This document shows positions 1 through 9,026 of a stretch of 64,000 bases of DNA, in pieces. The stretch is from the NCBI RefSeq assembly GCF_030053115.1, contig NZ_CP125619.1, forward strand, positions 931,001-995,000, in the 5' to 3' direction. The DNA comes from Pseudomonas svalbardensis. GTDB taxonomy: Bacteria > Pseudomonadota > Gammaproteobacteria > Pseudomonadales > Pseudomonadaceae. Position numbers and translations under genes: made by a program. Each line of letters opens with the position of its first letter. The stretch's first letter is position 1. The notes under the pieces are model-generated. The model was not told where the DNA came from, ran no database searches, and saw nothing but the letters and a program-made list of their open reading frames with translations.

Positions 1-1
1 A

Positions 2-454
2 ATTCCGGTGGCGGACCTGCAACTGGGGATCATGATTGAAGTGCCGTCAGCTGCATTGCTGGCGCCGGTGCTGGCCAAAGAGGTCGACTTCTTCAGCGTC
101 GGCACCAATGACCTGACCCAATACACCCTGGCCATCGACCGTGGTCATCCAACCTTGTCGGCCCAGGCTGACGGCTTGCACCCGGCGGTGCTGCAACTGA
201 TCGACATCACCGTGCGCGCGGCGCATGCCAACGGCAAGTGGGTCGGCGTGTGCGGCGAGTTGGCGGCCGATCCGCTGGCGGTGCCGGTGCTGGTCGGACT
301 GGGTGTGGACGAGCTCAGTGTCTCAGGTCGCAGCATTGCCGAGGTCAAGGCGCGGGTTCGCGAACTCAGCCTGGCCCAGACCCAAATTCTTGCCCAACAG
401 GCCCTGGCCATGGGCAGCGCAAATGAAGTGCGCGCATTAGTGGAGGCCCTGTAA
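2..454 (+). CDS. fruB: Fructose PTS multiphosphoryl-transfer protein FruB, C-terminal end (5' truncated by window)
   Basis: The visible 150 residues are the end of a PEP-utilising Enzyme I domain. They contain SVGTNDLTQYTLAIDR and the GVCGELAADP segment, whose Cys is the Enzyme I acid/base residue. In pseudomonads the fructose PTS uses a single FruB protein with EIIA, HPr and EI domains, which passes phosphate from PEP to FruA. The frame is open to the left edge, so the gene starts outside the window. Its TAA overlaps the ATG of fruK by one base, showing translational coupling in a fruB-fruK-fruA operon. That it is FruB and not a free-standing PtsI is inferred from the following fruK and fruA. 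Confidence 0.9.
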   Translation: MPVADLQLGIMIEVPSAALLAPVLAKEVDFFSVGTNDLTQYTLAIDRGHPTLSAQADGLHPAVLQLIDITVRAAHANGKWVGVCGELAADPLAVPVLVGLGVDELSVSGRSIAEVKARVRELSLAQTQILAQQALAMGSANEVRALVEAL

Positions 455-1395
455 TGGCCAAGATCCTGACCCTGACCCTCAACCCGGCGCTGGACCTCAC
501 CGTCCAGTTGCCGCTACTTGCCCCCGGCCAAGTCAACCGTAGCGACGAGATGCACACGCATGCCGCCGGCAAAGGCGTGAACGTGGCACAAGTGCTGGCG
601 GACCTTGGGCATCAGCTCACGGTCAGCGGTTTCCTCGGGGAGGACAACCTTCAAGCGTTCGAAACCCTGTTCGCCAAACGCGGTTTTGTCGACGCGTTCA
701 TCCGTGTTCCGGGTGAGACGCGCAGCAACATCAAACTGGCGGAAAGCGATGGGCGCATCACCGACATCAACGGTCCCGGCCCCTTGGTGAGTGAAGCCGC
801 GCAGCAGGCGTTGCTTGATCGACTTGATCAAATTGCGCCCGATCATGACGCGGTCGTCGTTGCCGGCAGCCTGCCTCAAGGCATCAGCCCGCAATGGTTG
901 CAGGCGTTGATTGTGCGTTTGAAAAATCTCGGTTTGAACGTGGCGCTGGACACCAGTGGTGAAGCCTTGCGAGCAGCGCTCAACGCCGGCCCGTGGCTGA
1001 TCAAGCCAAACACCGAAGAGCTGGCCGACGTGCTGGGCTGCGAGGTGGTTTCGGTGGCTGCGCAAGCGCAAGCCGCGAGCCGCTTGCACGCTCAAGGCAT
1101 CGAGCACGTGGTGATCTCCGACGGCGCCGATGGTGTGAACTGGTTCAGTGTCGGCTCGGCGATGCATGCCACGCCGCCCAAGGTCAGTGTCGTCAGCACC
1201 GTGGGCGCAGGCGATTCGTTGCTGGCCGGCATGCTCCACGGTTTGCTCAGCGCCGACACGCCGGAACAGACCTTGCGCACCGCCACGGCGATTGCCGCGA
1301 TGGCGGTCACCCAGATCGGTTTCGGTATTGGCGACGCCACGCAGTTGGCGCGGCTCGAACAGGGCGTGCGCATGCGCACCCTGACAGAACAATAA
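454..1395 (+). CDS. fruK: 1-phosphofructokinase FruK
   Basis: PfkB-family sugar kinase of 313 residues that phosphorylates fructose 1-phosphate (the product of PTS uptake) to fructose 1,6-bisphosphate in the cytoplasm. The N-terminus ILTLTLNPALDLTV and the AAGKGVNVAQVLADLG stretch are the family substrate-binding signature. Near the C-terminus STVGAGDSLLAGML carries the anion-hole GAGD motif with the catalytic Asp. The ATG overlaps the fruB stop (TAATG), and fruA begins 11 bp after this stop, so the three genes are one operon. Length is normal for the family and no defect is seen. Confidence 0.95.
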   Translation: MAKILTLTLNPALDLTVQLPLLAPGQVNRSDEMHTHAAGKGVNVAQVLADLGHQLTVSGFLGEDNLQAFETLFAKRGFVDAFIRVPGETRSNIKLAESDGRITDINGPGPLVSEAAQQALLDRLDQIAPDHDAVVVAGSLPQGISPQWLQALIVRLKNLGLNVALDTSGEALRAALNAGPWLIKPNTEELADVLGCEVVSVAAQAQAASRLHAQGIEHVVISDGADGVNWFSVGSAMHATPPKVSVVSTVGAGDSLLAGMLHGLLSADTPEQTLRTATAIAAMAVTQIGFGIGDATQLARLEQGVRMRTLTEQ

Positions 1396-1406
1396 GAGGG
1401 TTTGTC

Positions 1407-3146
1407 ATGAAGTTAGCCATTGTTACGGCCTGCCCGAACGGCATGGTCACCAGTGTGCTGTGCGCCCGTTTGCTTGATGCGGCGGCCCAGCGTCAGGGCT
1501 GGAGCACCAGTGTCGAAGTCAACGATGCCGCGCACCCTGAACGCCAATTGTCGGCGGCCACGATCGAGGCGGCCGAGTGGGTATTGCTGGTGACCAGTGC
1601 GCCGGTGGATATGTCGCGATTCGTCGGCAAGCGGGTGTTCCAAAGCACCCCGGCGCAAGCCCTGCAAGATGTTGAAGCGGTGCTGCGTCGCGGTGCTGAA
1701 GAGGCTCAGGTTTACATCGCCCCCGACGCCGTGGCCGAGCCTGCCGCACTCGTAAAAAACGCCCCGCGTTTGGTCGCGATTACTGCGTGCCCGACTGGCG
1801 TCGCTCACACCTTCATGGCCGCTGAAGCCTTGCAGCAAGCGGCCAAGCGTCTGGGCTACGACCTGCAAGTGGAAACCCAGGGCTCGGTCGGTGCCCGCAA
1901 TCCGTTGAGTGCAGCGGCGATTGCCGATGCGGACGTAGTGCTGCTGGCCTGCGATATCGAAGTCGCCACCGAGCGTTTTGCCGGCAAGAAGATTTACCGT
2001 TGCGGCACCGGCATCGCCCTCAAACAAGCCGAAGCGACGCTGAATAAAGCGTTGGCCGAAGGCACTCAGGAAACCGCTTCGAGCGGTGCCAAAGGCCCGG
2101 CCAAGCAAGAGAAAAGTGGCGTCTATAAACACCTGCTGACCGGCGTGTCGTTCATGCTGCCGATGGTGGTGGCGGGCGGTCTGATGATCGCCTTGTCGTT
2201 CGTGTTCGGCATCACTGCGTTCAAGGAACCGGGCACGCTCGCGGCGGCGCTGATGCAGATCGGCGGCGAGACGGCGTTCAAGCTGATGGTGCCGCTGCTG
2301 GCGGGTTACATCGCCTACTCGATCGCCGACCGTCCGGGCCTGGCGCCGGGGATGATTGGTGGTTTGCTGGCAAGTACTCTGGGCGCCGGATTTATCGGCG
2401 GGATCATTGCCGGTTTCATCGCCGGTTACGCAGCGCAGGCGATCAACCGTTATGCGCGCTTGCCACAAAGTCTTGAGGCGCTGAAACCGATCCTGATCAT
2501 CCCGTTGCTGGCGAGTCTGTTCACCGGTCTGGTGATGATCTACGTGGTGGGCAAACCGGTGGCCGGGATGCTCGAAGGCCTTACGCATTTCCTCGACAGC
2601 ATGGGCACCACCAACGCGATTCTGCTCGGTGTGTTGCTGGGCGGGATGATGTGCGTCGACCTTGGCGGGCCGATCAACAAAGCCGCGTATGCGTTCTCGG
2701 TGGGGCTGCTGGCGTCGCAAAGTTATGCACCGATGGCCGCGACCATGGCAGCCGGCATGGTGCCGCCGATTGGTCTTGGCATCGCCACGTTTATTGCCCG
2801 ACGCAAGTTCGCCCAGGCTGAACGCGAGGCCGGTAAGGCCGCGTTGGTTTTGGGGTTGTGCTTTATCTCCGAAGGCGCGATTCCGTTTGCCGCGAAAGAC
2901 CCGCTGCGGGTGATTCCGGCGAGCATTGCCGGTGGTGCGCTGACCGGTGCGTTGTCGATGTATTTCGGCTGCAAACTGATGGCGCCGCACGGCGGACTGT
3001 TCGTACTGGCGATCCCGAATGCGATCAACCATGCGCTGCTTTATTTGCTGGCGATTGTGGCGGGGAGTCTGCTGACGGCGGTGGTTTATGCGGTGGTCAA
3101 GCGGCCGGAAGTCGTTGAGCTGGCAATAGAACCCGTCAGCGCCTGA
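1407..3146 (+). CDS. fruA: PTS fructose transporter subunit EIIBC FruA
   Basis: Membrane permease that imports fructose as fructose 1-phosphate, 579 residues. The order is a degenerate EIIB' domain (ACPNG near residue 9), the active EIIB domain with phosphorylatable Cys128 in ITACPTGVAHTFMAAEAL, then a hydrophobic EIIC domain from about residue 250 with GVSFMLPMVVAGGLMIALSF and the PINKAAYAFSVG segment. The start is the ATG at 1407 with an AGAGGG ribosome-binding site. The same frame stays open upstream through fruK, but that part is the out-of-frame shadow of fruK. It is the last gene of the operon and is followed by a REP palindrome. Confidence 0.95.
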   Translation: MKLAIVTACPNGMVTSVLCARLLDAAAQRQGWSTSVEVNDAAHPERQLSAATIEAAEWVLLVTSAPVDMSRFVGKRVFQSTPAQALQDVEAVLRRGAEEAQVYIAPDAVAEPAALVKNAPRLVAITACPTGVAHTFMAAEALQQAAKRLGYDLQVETQGSVGARNPLSAAAIADADVVLLACDIEVATERFAGKKIYRCGTGIALKQAEATLNKALAEGTQETASSGAKGPAKQEKSGVYKHLLTGVSFMLPMVVAGGLMIALSFVFGITAFKEPGTLAAALMQIGGETAFKLMVPLLAGYIAYSIADRPGLAPGMIGGLLASTLGAGFIGGIIAGFIAGYAAQAINRYARLPQSLEALKPILIIPLLASLFTGLVMIYVVGKPVAGMLEGLTHFLDSMGTTNAILLGVLLGGMMCVDLGGPINKAAYAFSVGLLASQSYAPMAATMAAGMVPPIGLGIATFIARRKFAQAEREAGKAALVLGLCFISEGAIPFAAKDPLRVIPASIAGGALTGALSMYFGCKLMAPHGGLFVLAIPNAINHALLYLLAIVAGSLLTAVVYAVVKRPEVVELAIEPVSA

Positions 3147-3162
3147 CACCCCAACAATCTCC

Positions 3163-3252
3163 TGTAGGAGTGAGCCTGCTCGCGATGGCTGCTTAACATT
3201 CAATAGATAAGTTGACTGTTACACCGCTATCGCGAGCAGGCTCGCTCCCACA
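3163..3252. repeat. REP/BIME palindrome after fruA
   Basis: Two inverted arms (GAGTGAGCCTGCTCGCGAT and ATCGCGAGCAGGCTCGCTC) are separated by about 40 bp. This is the common REP class of the P. fluorescens group and is found only between genes here. It probably acts as an mRNA 3' stabiliser or weak terminator for the fru operon. Confidence 0.85.
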
Positions 3253-3315
3253 GGGGGCTGTGTCACAGTCATTTCATGCGTATGTGCTTTAGTTTTCCTT
3301 TTCAGGGAGAACACT

Positions 3316-4857
3316 ATGAGCGAATTCGACCTCGGCCGTCGTCGCGTCATACAAGCCGTCGGTGCCGGGCTGTTGTTGCCAGGCCTGGCGCCGGCGGTGA
3401 TTGCTTCGGTCAAAGATCGTCCGCAACTCACCGATGGCGTGCAGTCCGGCGACGTGCTGGGCGACCGGGCGATGATCTGGAGCCGATGTGATCGCCCTGC
3501 GCGAATGGTGGTGGAGTGGGACACCCGCAGCCTGTTCAGCAACCCTCGTCGTTTTGTCTCGCCATTGGCCGATTCCAATACCGATTTCACTGCCCGCGTC
3601 GAACTCACTGGCCTGCCCGCCGACCAAGCGATTTTCTACCGTGTGCACTTCGAAGATGCCCAGAGCGGCGTCGCCAGCGACCCCTGGTTCGGCCATCTGC
3701 GCAGCGTGCCGCAAACCCGTCGCGATATCCGTTTCGTCTGGAGCGGCGACACCGCCGGCCAGGGCTTCGGCATCAACCCGGACATCGGCGGCATGCGCAT
3801 CTACGAAGCCATGCGATTGCGCCTGCCAGATTTTTTTATCAACAGCGGCGACACCATCTACGCTGACGGCCCCGTACCTGCGCAGCTCACCACAGAGAGC
3901 GGCCGCGTGTGGCGCAACATCACCACTGAAGCCAAGAGCAAAGTCGCCGAAACCCTCGACGATTATCGCGGCAATTACCGCTACAACCTCATGGACGAAA
4001 ACATCCGCCGCTTCAACGCCGAGGTCCCGCAGATCTGGCAGTGGGACGACCACGAAGTGGTGAACAACTGGTCGCCGGGCAAGCAACTGGATGAGCGCTA
4101 CAAGAGCAAAGATATCCACAGCCTGGTCGGCCGCGCGCGTCAGGCCTGGCTCGAATACGCACCGATGCGATTGCAGAGCGCCGATGACGGCGGGCGGATT
4201 TATCGCAAGCTCGGTTATGGGCCATTGCTTGATGTGTTCGTGCTCGATATGCGCAGCTATCGCGGGGCCAATGACGACAACCTGGGTGCCGCTAAACCTT
4301 TCCTTGGCCGTGAACAACTGGACTGGCTCAAACGTGAATTGAAGGCCTCCAATGCCCAGTGGAAAGTCATCGCTGCTGATATGCCGATTGGCCTCGGCGT
4401 ACCGGATGGTGAAGTCAGTCCCGGTGTGGCGCGTTGGGAAGCCGTGGCCAATGGCGATCCGGGGCCGGCCCAGGGGCGTGAACTGGAAATTGCCGAGTTG
4501 TTGGGCTTCCTGCGGGCGCAGAAGGTGCGCAATTTAGTCTGGCTGACGGCGGATGTGCATTATTGCGCCGCGCACCATTACCACCCGGACCGTGCGTCGT
4601 TTCAGGATTTCGAACCGTTCTGGGAGTTTGTCGCCGGGCCTTTGAATGCGGGGAGTTTCGGGCCTGATTCGCTGGATAAGACCTTTGGCCCGGAAGTGGT
4701 GTTCGAGAAAGCACCACCGGCACAGAACACCTCACCGTTTGCCGGGTTTCAGTTTTTTTGTGAGGTGAATATTGATGGGCAGACGGGGGAGATGAGTGTG
4801 GTGTTGCGGGATTTGGATGGGGTTGGGGTGTTTGAGCAGAAGTTGCAGCCAGTCTGA
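3316..4857 (+). CDS. phoD: PhoD-family alkaline phosphatase/phosphodiesterase, Tat-exported
   Basis: 513 residues. The N-terminus carries a twin-arginine signal (GRRRVIQAVGAGLLLPGLAP), so export of the folded protein is expected. It is followed by the PhoD N-terminal beta domain (GVQSGDVLGDRAMIWSRCDRPA) and the metallophosphatase domain, with WSGDTAG, NSGDTIYADG, WDDHEVVNNW and a late TADVHYCAAHHYHP. These Asp/His residues bind the Ca/Fe centre in PhoD enzymes. The likely role is release of phosphate from phosphomono- or diesters in the periplasm. It has its own ribosome-binding site (AGGGAGAAC) and appears monocistronic. No Pho box was identified. The exact substrate cannot be told from sequence. 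Confidence 0.85.
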   Translation: MSEFDLGRRRVIQAVGAGLLLPGLAPAVIASVKDRPQLTDGVQSGDVLGDRAMIWSRCDRPARMVVEWDTRSLFSNPRRFVSPLADSNTDFTARVELTGLPADQAIFYRVHFEDAQSGVASDPWFGHLRSVPQTRRDIRFVWSGDTAGQGFGINPDIGGMRIYEAMRLRLPDFFINSGDTIYADGPVPAQLTTESGRVWRNITTEAKSKVAETLDDYRGNYRYNLMDENIRRFNAEVPQIWQWDDHEVVNNWSPGKQLDERYKSKDIHSLVGRARQAWLEYAPMRLQSADDGGRIYRKLGYGPLLDVFVLDMRSYRGANDDNLGAAKPFLGREQLDWLKRELKASNAQWKVIAADMPIGLGVPDGEVSPGVARWEAVANGDPGPAQGRELEIAELLGFLRAQKVRNLVWLTADVHYCAAHHYHPDRASFQDFEPFWEFVAGPLNAGSFGPDSLDKTFGPEVVFEKAPPAQNTSPFAGFQFFCEVNIDGQTGEMSVVLRDLDGVGVFEQKLQPV

Positions 4858-4865
4858 TAGATCCA

Positions 4866-4912
4866 CCCCTCACCCCAGCCCTCTCCCCACGGGGGAGAGG
4901 GGGAAAGGGGGC
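4866..4912. repeat. Left part of a REP palindrome split by the IS3 element
   Basis: CCCCTCACCCCAGCCCTC followed by CCACGGGGGAGAGGGGG. This is the left half of the CCCTCACCCCAGCCCTCTCCC class of pseudomonad extragenic repeat. Its partner arm lies beyond the insertion at 6195-6233. Confidence 0.75.
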
Positions 4913-4973
4913 CGATCTCCATTGGATTCGAAACCTGAGTGCAGTGGTCTAATTTCCCCGGACACCCCGATAG

Positions 4974-5300
<327 letters not shown>

Positions 5301-5308
5301 CGTACCGC

Positions 5309-6184
5309 TTGGTTCGGCAGCTGCAACAGAAGGCTTATTCGGTGGCGTATGTGTGTCGTTTGTTGGGGGTTAGTCGATCCGGCTTCTACGAGGCCAACAA
5401 GCGCGCTGAGGCTCCTGCATCGATCTGCCCCGTTGCTCTGCAACTCAAGGCGTCGTTTGCTGAAAGTGGCGGCTGCTATGGCAGTCGCCCATTGCGTAAA
5501 GCGTTACGTGCAAAGGGTATGGAAGTAGGCATTTACAAGATTCGCCGCATGATGCGCGTCAACGGCCTGCGTTCGGCCTGGAAGCGTAAATTTGTGCACA
5601 CCACCGACAGCAAACATGACCTGCCGATTGCTGAAAATGTATTGAACCGCCAATTTGAACCCGAGGCGGCGAACAAGGCCTGGGTAGCAGACATTACCTA
5701 CATCCGAACCCGCAGTGGCTGGTTGTATCTGGCTGTGGTGCTGGACTTGTTCTCACGCAAGGTAGTGGGCTGGTCAATGGCGCCGAACATGCCCGCTGAA
5801 CTGGTGTGCAGTGCAATGCAGCTGGCGGTTGCTCAACGTCAACCGCCACCCGGCTTGATCGCCCACTCGGATCGCGGCAGCCAGTACGCGAGTGCGAGCT
5901 ACAGAGCGCTGCTGGCAAGAAGTGACATGCAGCAAAGCATGAGCCGTAAAGGTAACTGCTGGGATAACGCAGTGATGGAGCGCTTCTTCCTGAGCTTGAA
6001 AATGGAGCGGGTATGGCGACGTGATTACGCCAACCATGGCGAGGCGATACGCGACATCACTGAGTACATCGTTGGGTTTTACAACAACGAACGGCTGCAC
6101 TCGAAACTGGGATATCTGCCACCGACAGTTTATGAACGGGCGATGGCATCAAAATCACCTATCGAGGTGTCCGGAATTAGTTGA
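5309..6184 (+). CDS. IS3-family transposase OrfB (integrase domain)
   Basis: 291 residues from a weak TTG. The frame is open back to the A7 slippery site at 5261, so the working protein is probably the OrfAB fusion. An N-terminal HTH_21-like region (ESGGCYGSRPLRKALRAKGM) precedes an rve integrase core with the DDE triad: first Asp in WVADITYIRTRSG, second in IAHSDRGSQYAS, Glu in WDNAVMERFFLSLKME. The C-terminal FYNNERLHSKLGYLPPTVYE is typical of the family. The reading frame is intact. Confidence 0.93.
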   Translation: MVRQLQQKAYSVAYVCRLLGVSRSGFYEANKRAEAPASICPVALQLKASFAESGGCYGSRPLRKALRAKGMEVGIYKIRRMMRVNGLRSAWKRKFVHTTDSKHDLPIAENVLNRQFEPEAANKAWVADITYIRTRSGWLYLAVVLDLFSRKVVGWSMAPNMPAELVCSAMQLAVAQRQPPPGLIAHSDRGSQYASASYRALLARSDMQQSMSRKGNCWDNAVMERFFLSLKMERVWRRDYANHGEAIRDITEYIVGFYNNERLHSKLGYLPPTVYERAMASKSPIEVSGIS

Positions 6185-6194
6185 CCACGACAGT

Positions 6195-6233
6195 CAGTCC
6201 CCTCTACCTCTGGGAGAGGGCTAGGGTGAGGGG
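6195..6233. repeat. Right part of the REP palindrome split by the IS3 element
   Basis: CCCCTCTACCTCTGGGAGAG followed by GGCTAGGGTGAGGGG. It is the inverted partner of 4866-4912. Together they rebuild one pseudomonad REP-type repeat between phoD and piuB. Confidence 0.75.
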
Positions 6234-6238
6234 CTCTT

Positions 6239-8767
6239 TCAGTACACGTCACGCCGGTAGCGACCTTGCTCGATCAAGCGGTCAACCTCTTCAATTCCGA
6301 GTATTTCGTTAAGCACGTGATCCACGCCTGAAGCCATCCCTTGCAAGCTGCCGCAGATGTAAATGACCGCGCCCTCGGCCAGCCATTTTTTCAGCTCGTC
6401 CGCCGACTCGCGCAGTCGATCCTGCACGTAGATCTTCTCGGCCTGATCCCGCGAGAACGCCAGGTCCAGCCGCTCCAGATCCCCCGAAATCAACCATTCT
6501 TCCAGCTCATCGCGACACAGATAGTCATGCTCGCGATTGCGTTCGCCAAACAGTAGCCAATGACGTTGCTGTCCATCGGCGATCCGCGCCTTGAGCAAGC
6601 TGCGCAGCCCGGCCAGGCCGGTGCCGTTGCCCAGCAGGATCATCGGCACCGGCTCGGTCGGCAGGTGGAAACCGCTGTTGCGCCGTACGCGCAGGCTGAT
6701 GGTGCCGCCCACCGGGGCGTGTTCGGTCAGCCAGCCGGAGCCGACGCCCAGGCTGCCGTCAGGATGCCGTTCCTGGCGCACGATCAATTCCAGCACGCCA
6801 TCGGCGGCGATCGAGGCGATGGAGTATTCGCGCATGGCCAAGGGCACCAGCGCATCCACCAGCGCCTGAGCATGCAGGCCGACCAAGTGAGTTCTGTTTT
6901 CTGGCAGTTGTCGACTGGCGAGGGCTTGCTCCAGCGGTTGTGACAGGCCACCGAGCGCAACCGTGGCGCGACCGTCAATGCCCAGGCCATCCAGGAAATG
7001 TTCGATCGCCCACGGACAATTGCGCGGCAACACTTCCACCAGGTCACCGGCCAGCCAACTGCTGGTGCTGGGGGCGGTGAGGCCCAGCAAGTACACGCCT
7101 GAACCCGTGCTGTCAGGGTTGAGCAACTCACGGCGGGTCAGGTTCCAGTTGTCATAGCTTGGCGCTTGCCAAGTGTCCACGGGCGCCTGTCCGGTCAGCA
7201 GGCCCAGTTGCTGCTGCCAGTGACGCAAGGCGTAAGGATCGCCGCTGTCGACCTCCACCGGGGCGAACAGGGTCTTGCCGCCGTGCTCGCCCAGCCACGT
7301 GTGCAAGCGTCGAGCGAAGCCGCAGAAATGTTGATACTGTCGATCGCCAAGCCCAAGCACGGCGTAGTTCAGGCTTTCCAGGCTCAACGTCCGGCCCAGC
7401 ACTTTGCGCTCAAACCCCCGGGCGCTGTCCGGCGCTTCACCGTCGCCGAAGGTGCTGACCACGAACAACGCATTGCTGGAATCACGCAAGTCTTGCTCGC
7501 TGACGTCCGCCAGCGGCTGAACCTTCACCGGCAGGCCCGCCGCCTGCAATTGCCCGGCGGTCTGCCACGCCAGTTGCTCGGCAAAGCCGCTCTGGCTGGC
7601 GAAGCCGATCAGCCACGCCGGTGCGTCACTGTCTGGTTGTGCGAGGTCTTTGCGGGCATCCTTGATCTGCTTTTTCTTGCGTCGACGATCGAGGTACAAC
7701 AACCAACCGGTGACGAAAAACAGCGGCATTGTCAGCGCACTGATCGTCAGGATGATCCGCCCGACAATGCCGAAGTAGCTGCCGACGTGCAGCGCGTAAA
7801 TGCTGGTGAGCAGTTGCGCCTTGAGGCTCTTGTCGCTGTAGCGGTCATGCCGTTTGACGATGCCGGTCGCCGGATCGAGGCTGATCTGATTCAGCGCGCG
7901 GTCGTGGGGCGAACTGCTCAAAAGGTAGAACACGTTGACCGGCTGCCCGGCCACTGACGGCATGCGGATGTTGTAGGCGCTCAGTGCAGGACCGGCAGCG
8001 CTGTAGATGCTGCTCCACATCACTGCGTAATCGGCGGTGGGCGCCGGGCCGCTTGGCGCAGGGCCGCGACCGCTGCGGGCGCGCTCGTTCTGCGGTGAGT
8101 CGGAAAGCAATCGGGTCAGGCCCTTGTTGTACCACTCATAGGACCAGGACAACCCGGTCAGCGCTGCCAGGAGGTAAAACACCAGGCTCCAGGTACCGGC
8201 GACGGAGTGCAAATCCCAGTTGAAGCTGCGGCCTTTTTTCTTCCAGTCGAGGGTCAGCCAGGCGCGCCAGCTTTTCCATTGACGCGGCCAGCGCAGGTAA
8301 AGACCGGACAAGCAGAAGAACACCAGAATCAGCGTACAGGCACCGGTGATCTGCCGACCGCTATCGCCCATGGCGAGGAAGCGGTGCAGTTGCAGCATCA
8401 AGCCGAAGAAGTCCCGGCCAGTGGCGTCGCCCATGAACTCGGCGGTGTACGGGTTGAAGTAGCGCATCTCGCCGCGGCGCTCACCCGGCGGTGGGGTAAA
8501 GGACACCCGCGCGGCGTTGCCGCTGTCAGTCTCGACCCAGAGCATCGCGACTTTCTTGCCGGAGGCGCCCTCGATTTTTTCCACCAGTTCGGCGGGCGGC
8601 AGGACGCCAGCGACCTGCTTCTCGACCAGCAGCACAGAAGGGTTCAGCGCGCGCAGGATTTCATCCTGAAACGATACCGTCGCCCCGGTGATGCCCATCA
8701 GGGCCAGGACCAGTCCGGCGCTGATGCCGAAAAACCAGTGCAACTGGAACAGGGTTTTCTTCAACAC
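6239..8767 (-). CDS. piuB: PepSY-TM / flavodoxin / ferredoxin-reductase fusion, PiuB-type iron-uptake oxidoreductase
   Basis: 842 residues from GTG 8767, where the conserved N-terminus [17 protein letters not shown] begins behind AAGGCGA. An upstream ATG at 8836 would add 23 residues. Residues 1 to about 370 form a PepSY-associated inner-membrane module with several membrane helices. A flavodoxin-like domain follows ([34 protein letters not shown]), then an FAD/NADPH reductase module ([34 protein letters not shown]). The likely job is to feed electrons across the membrane to release iron from siderophores. The order piuB-piuA-piuC matches P. aeruginosa PA4513-PA4515. Confidence 0.85.
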   Translation of the reverse strand: MLKKTLFQLHWFFGISAGLVLALMGITGATVSFQDEILRALNPSVLLVEKQVAGVLPPAELVEKIEGASGKKVAMLWVETDSGNAARVSFTPPPGERRGEMRYFNPYTAEFMGDATGRDFFGLMLQLHRFLAMGDSGRQITGACTLILVFFCLSGLYLRWPRQWKSWRAWLTLDWKKKGRSFNWDLHSVAGTWSLVFYLLAALTGLSWSYEWYNKGLTRLLSDSPQNERARSGRGPAPSGPAPTADYAVMWSSIYSAAGPALSAYNIRMPSVAGQPVNVFYLLSSSPHDRALNQISLDPATGIVKRHDRYSDKSLKAQLLTSIYALHVGSYFGIVGRIILTISALTMPLFFVTGWLLYLDRRRKKKQIKDARKDLAQPDSDAPAWLIGFASQSGFAEQLAWQTAGQLQAAGLPVKVQPLADVSEQDLRDSSNALFVVSTFGDGEAPDSARGFERKVLGRTLSLESLNYAVLGLGDRQYQHFCGFARRLHTWLGEHGGKTLFAPVEVDSGDPYALRHWQQQLGLLTGQAPVDTWQAPSYDNWNLTRRELLNPDSTGSGVYLLGLTAPSTSSWLAGDLVEVLPRNCPWAIEHFLDGLGIDGRATVALGGLSQPLEQALASRQLPENRTHLVGLHAQALVDALVPLAMREYSIASIAADGVLELIVRQERHPDGSLGVGSGWLTEHAPVGGTISLRVRRNSGFHLPTEPVPMILLGNGTGLAGLRSLLKARIADGQQRHWLLFGERNREHDYLCRDELEEWLISGDLERLDLAFSRDQAEKIYVQDRLRESADELKKWLAEGAVIYICGSLQGMASGVDHVLNEILGIEEVDRLIEQGRYRRDVY

Positions 8768-8852
8768 GTTGCTCGCCTTGTTCGTTCGAAAATATTGATC
8801 ACGGCGCGCATTATGCCGTGGGTTGTCGAGAAACATTCTTTATTACGCACAA

Positions 8853-8880
8853 AAGCCCCGTTCACCTGGATGAACGGGGC
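8853..8880 (-). terminator. Rho-independent terminator after piuA
   Basis: Read on the minus strand, GGCCCCGTTCA / TGAACGGGGC form a stable stem followed by TTTTGTG. It would end the piuA transcript before piuB, so piuB needs its own promoter or read-through. Confidence 0.75.
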
Positions 8881-8910
8881 CTGTCCCTGATTTCAGTCTT
8901 TACACGCAAT

Positions 8911-9006
8911 CCCTTGTGGGAGCGGGCTTGCTCGCGAAAGCGGTATGTCAGGTGGCATTGATGGCGACTGACACTCCCTCTTCGCGAGCAAGCCCGCGCC
9001 CACAGG
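8911..9006. repeat. REP/BIME between piuB and piuA
   Basis: Inverted arms GGGAGCGGGCTTGCTCGCGA and TCGCGAGCAAGCCCGCGCCC lie about 50 bp apart, just 3' of piuA. Confidence 0.8.
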
Positions 9007-9026
9007 GATTGCGGTGTGACTGGCAA

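Noticed and set aside
993..1406. Upstream extension of the fruA frame through fruK
   Set aside because: It is the out-of-frame shadow of fruK. The EIIB' domain starts at ATG 1407 with its own ribosome-binding site.
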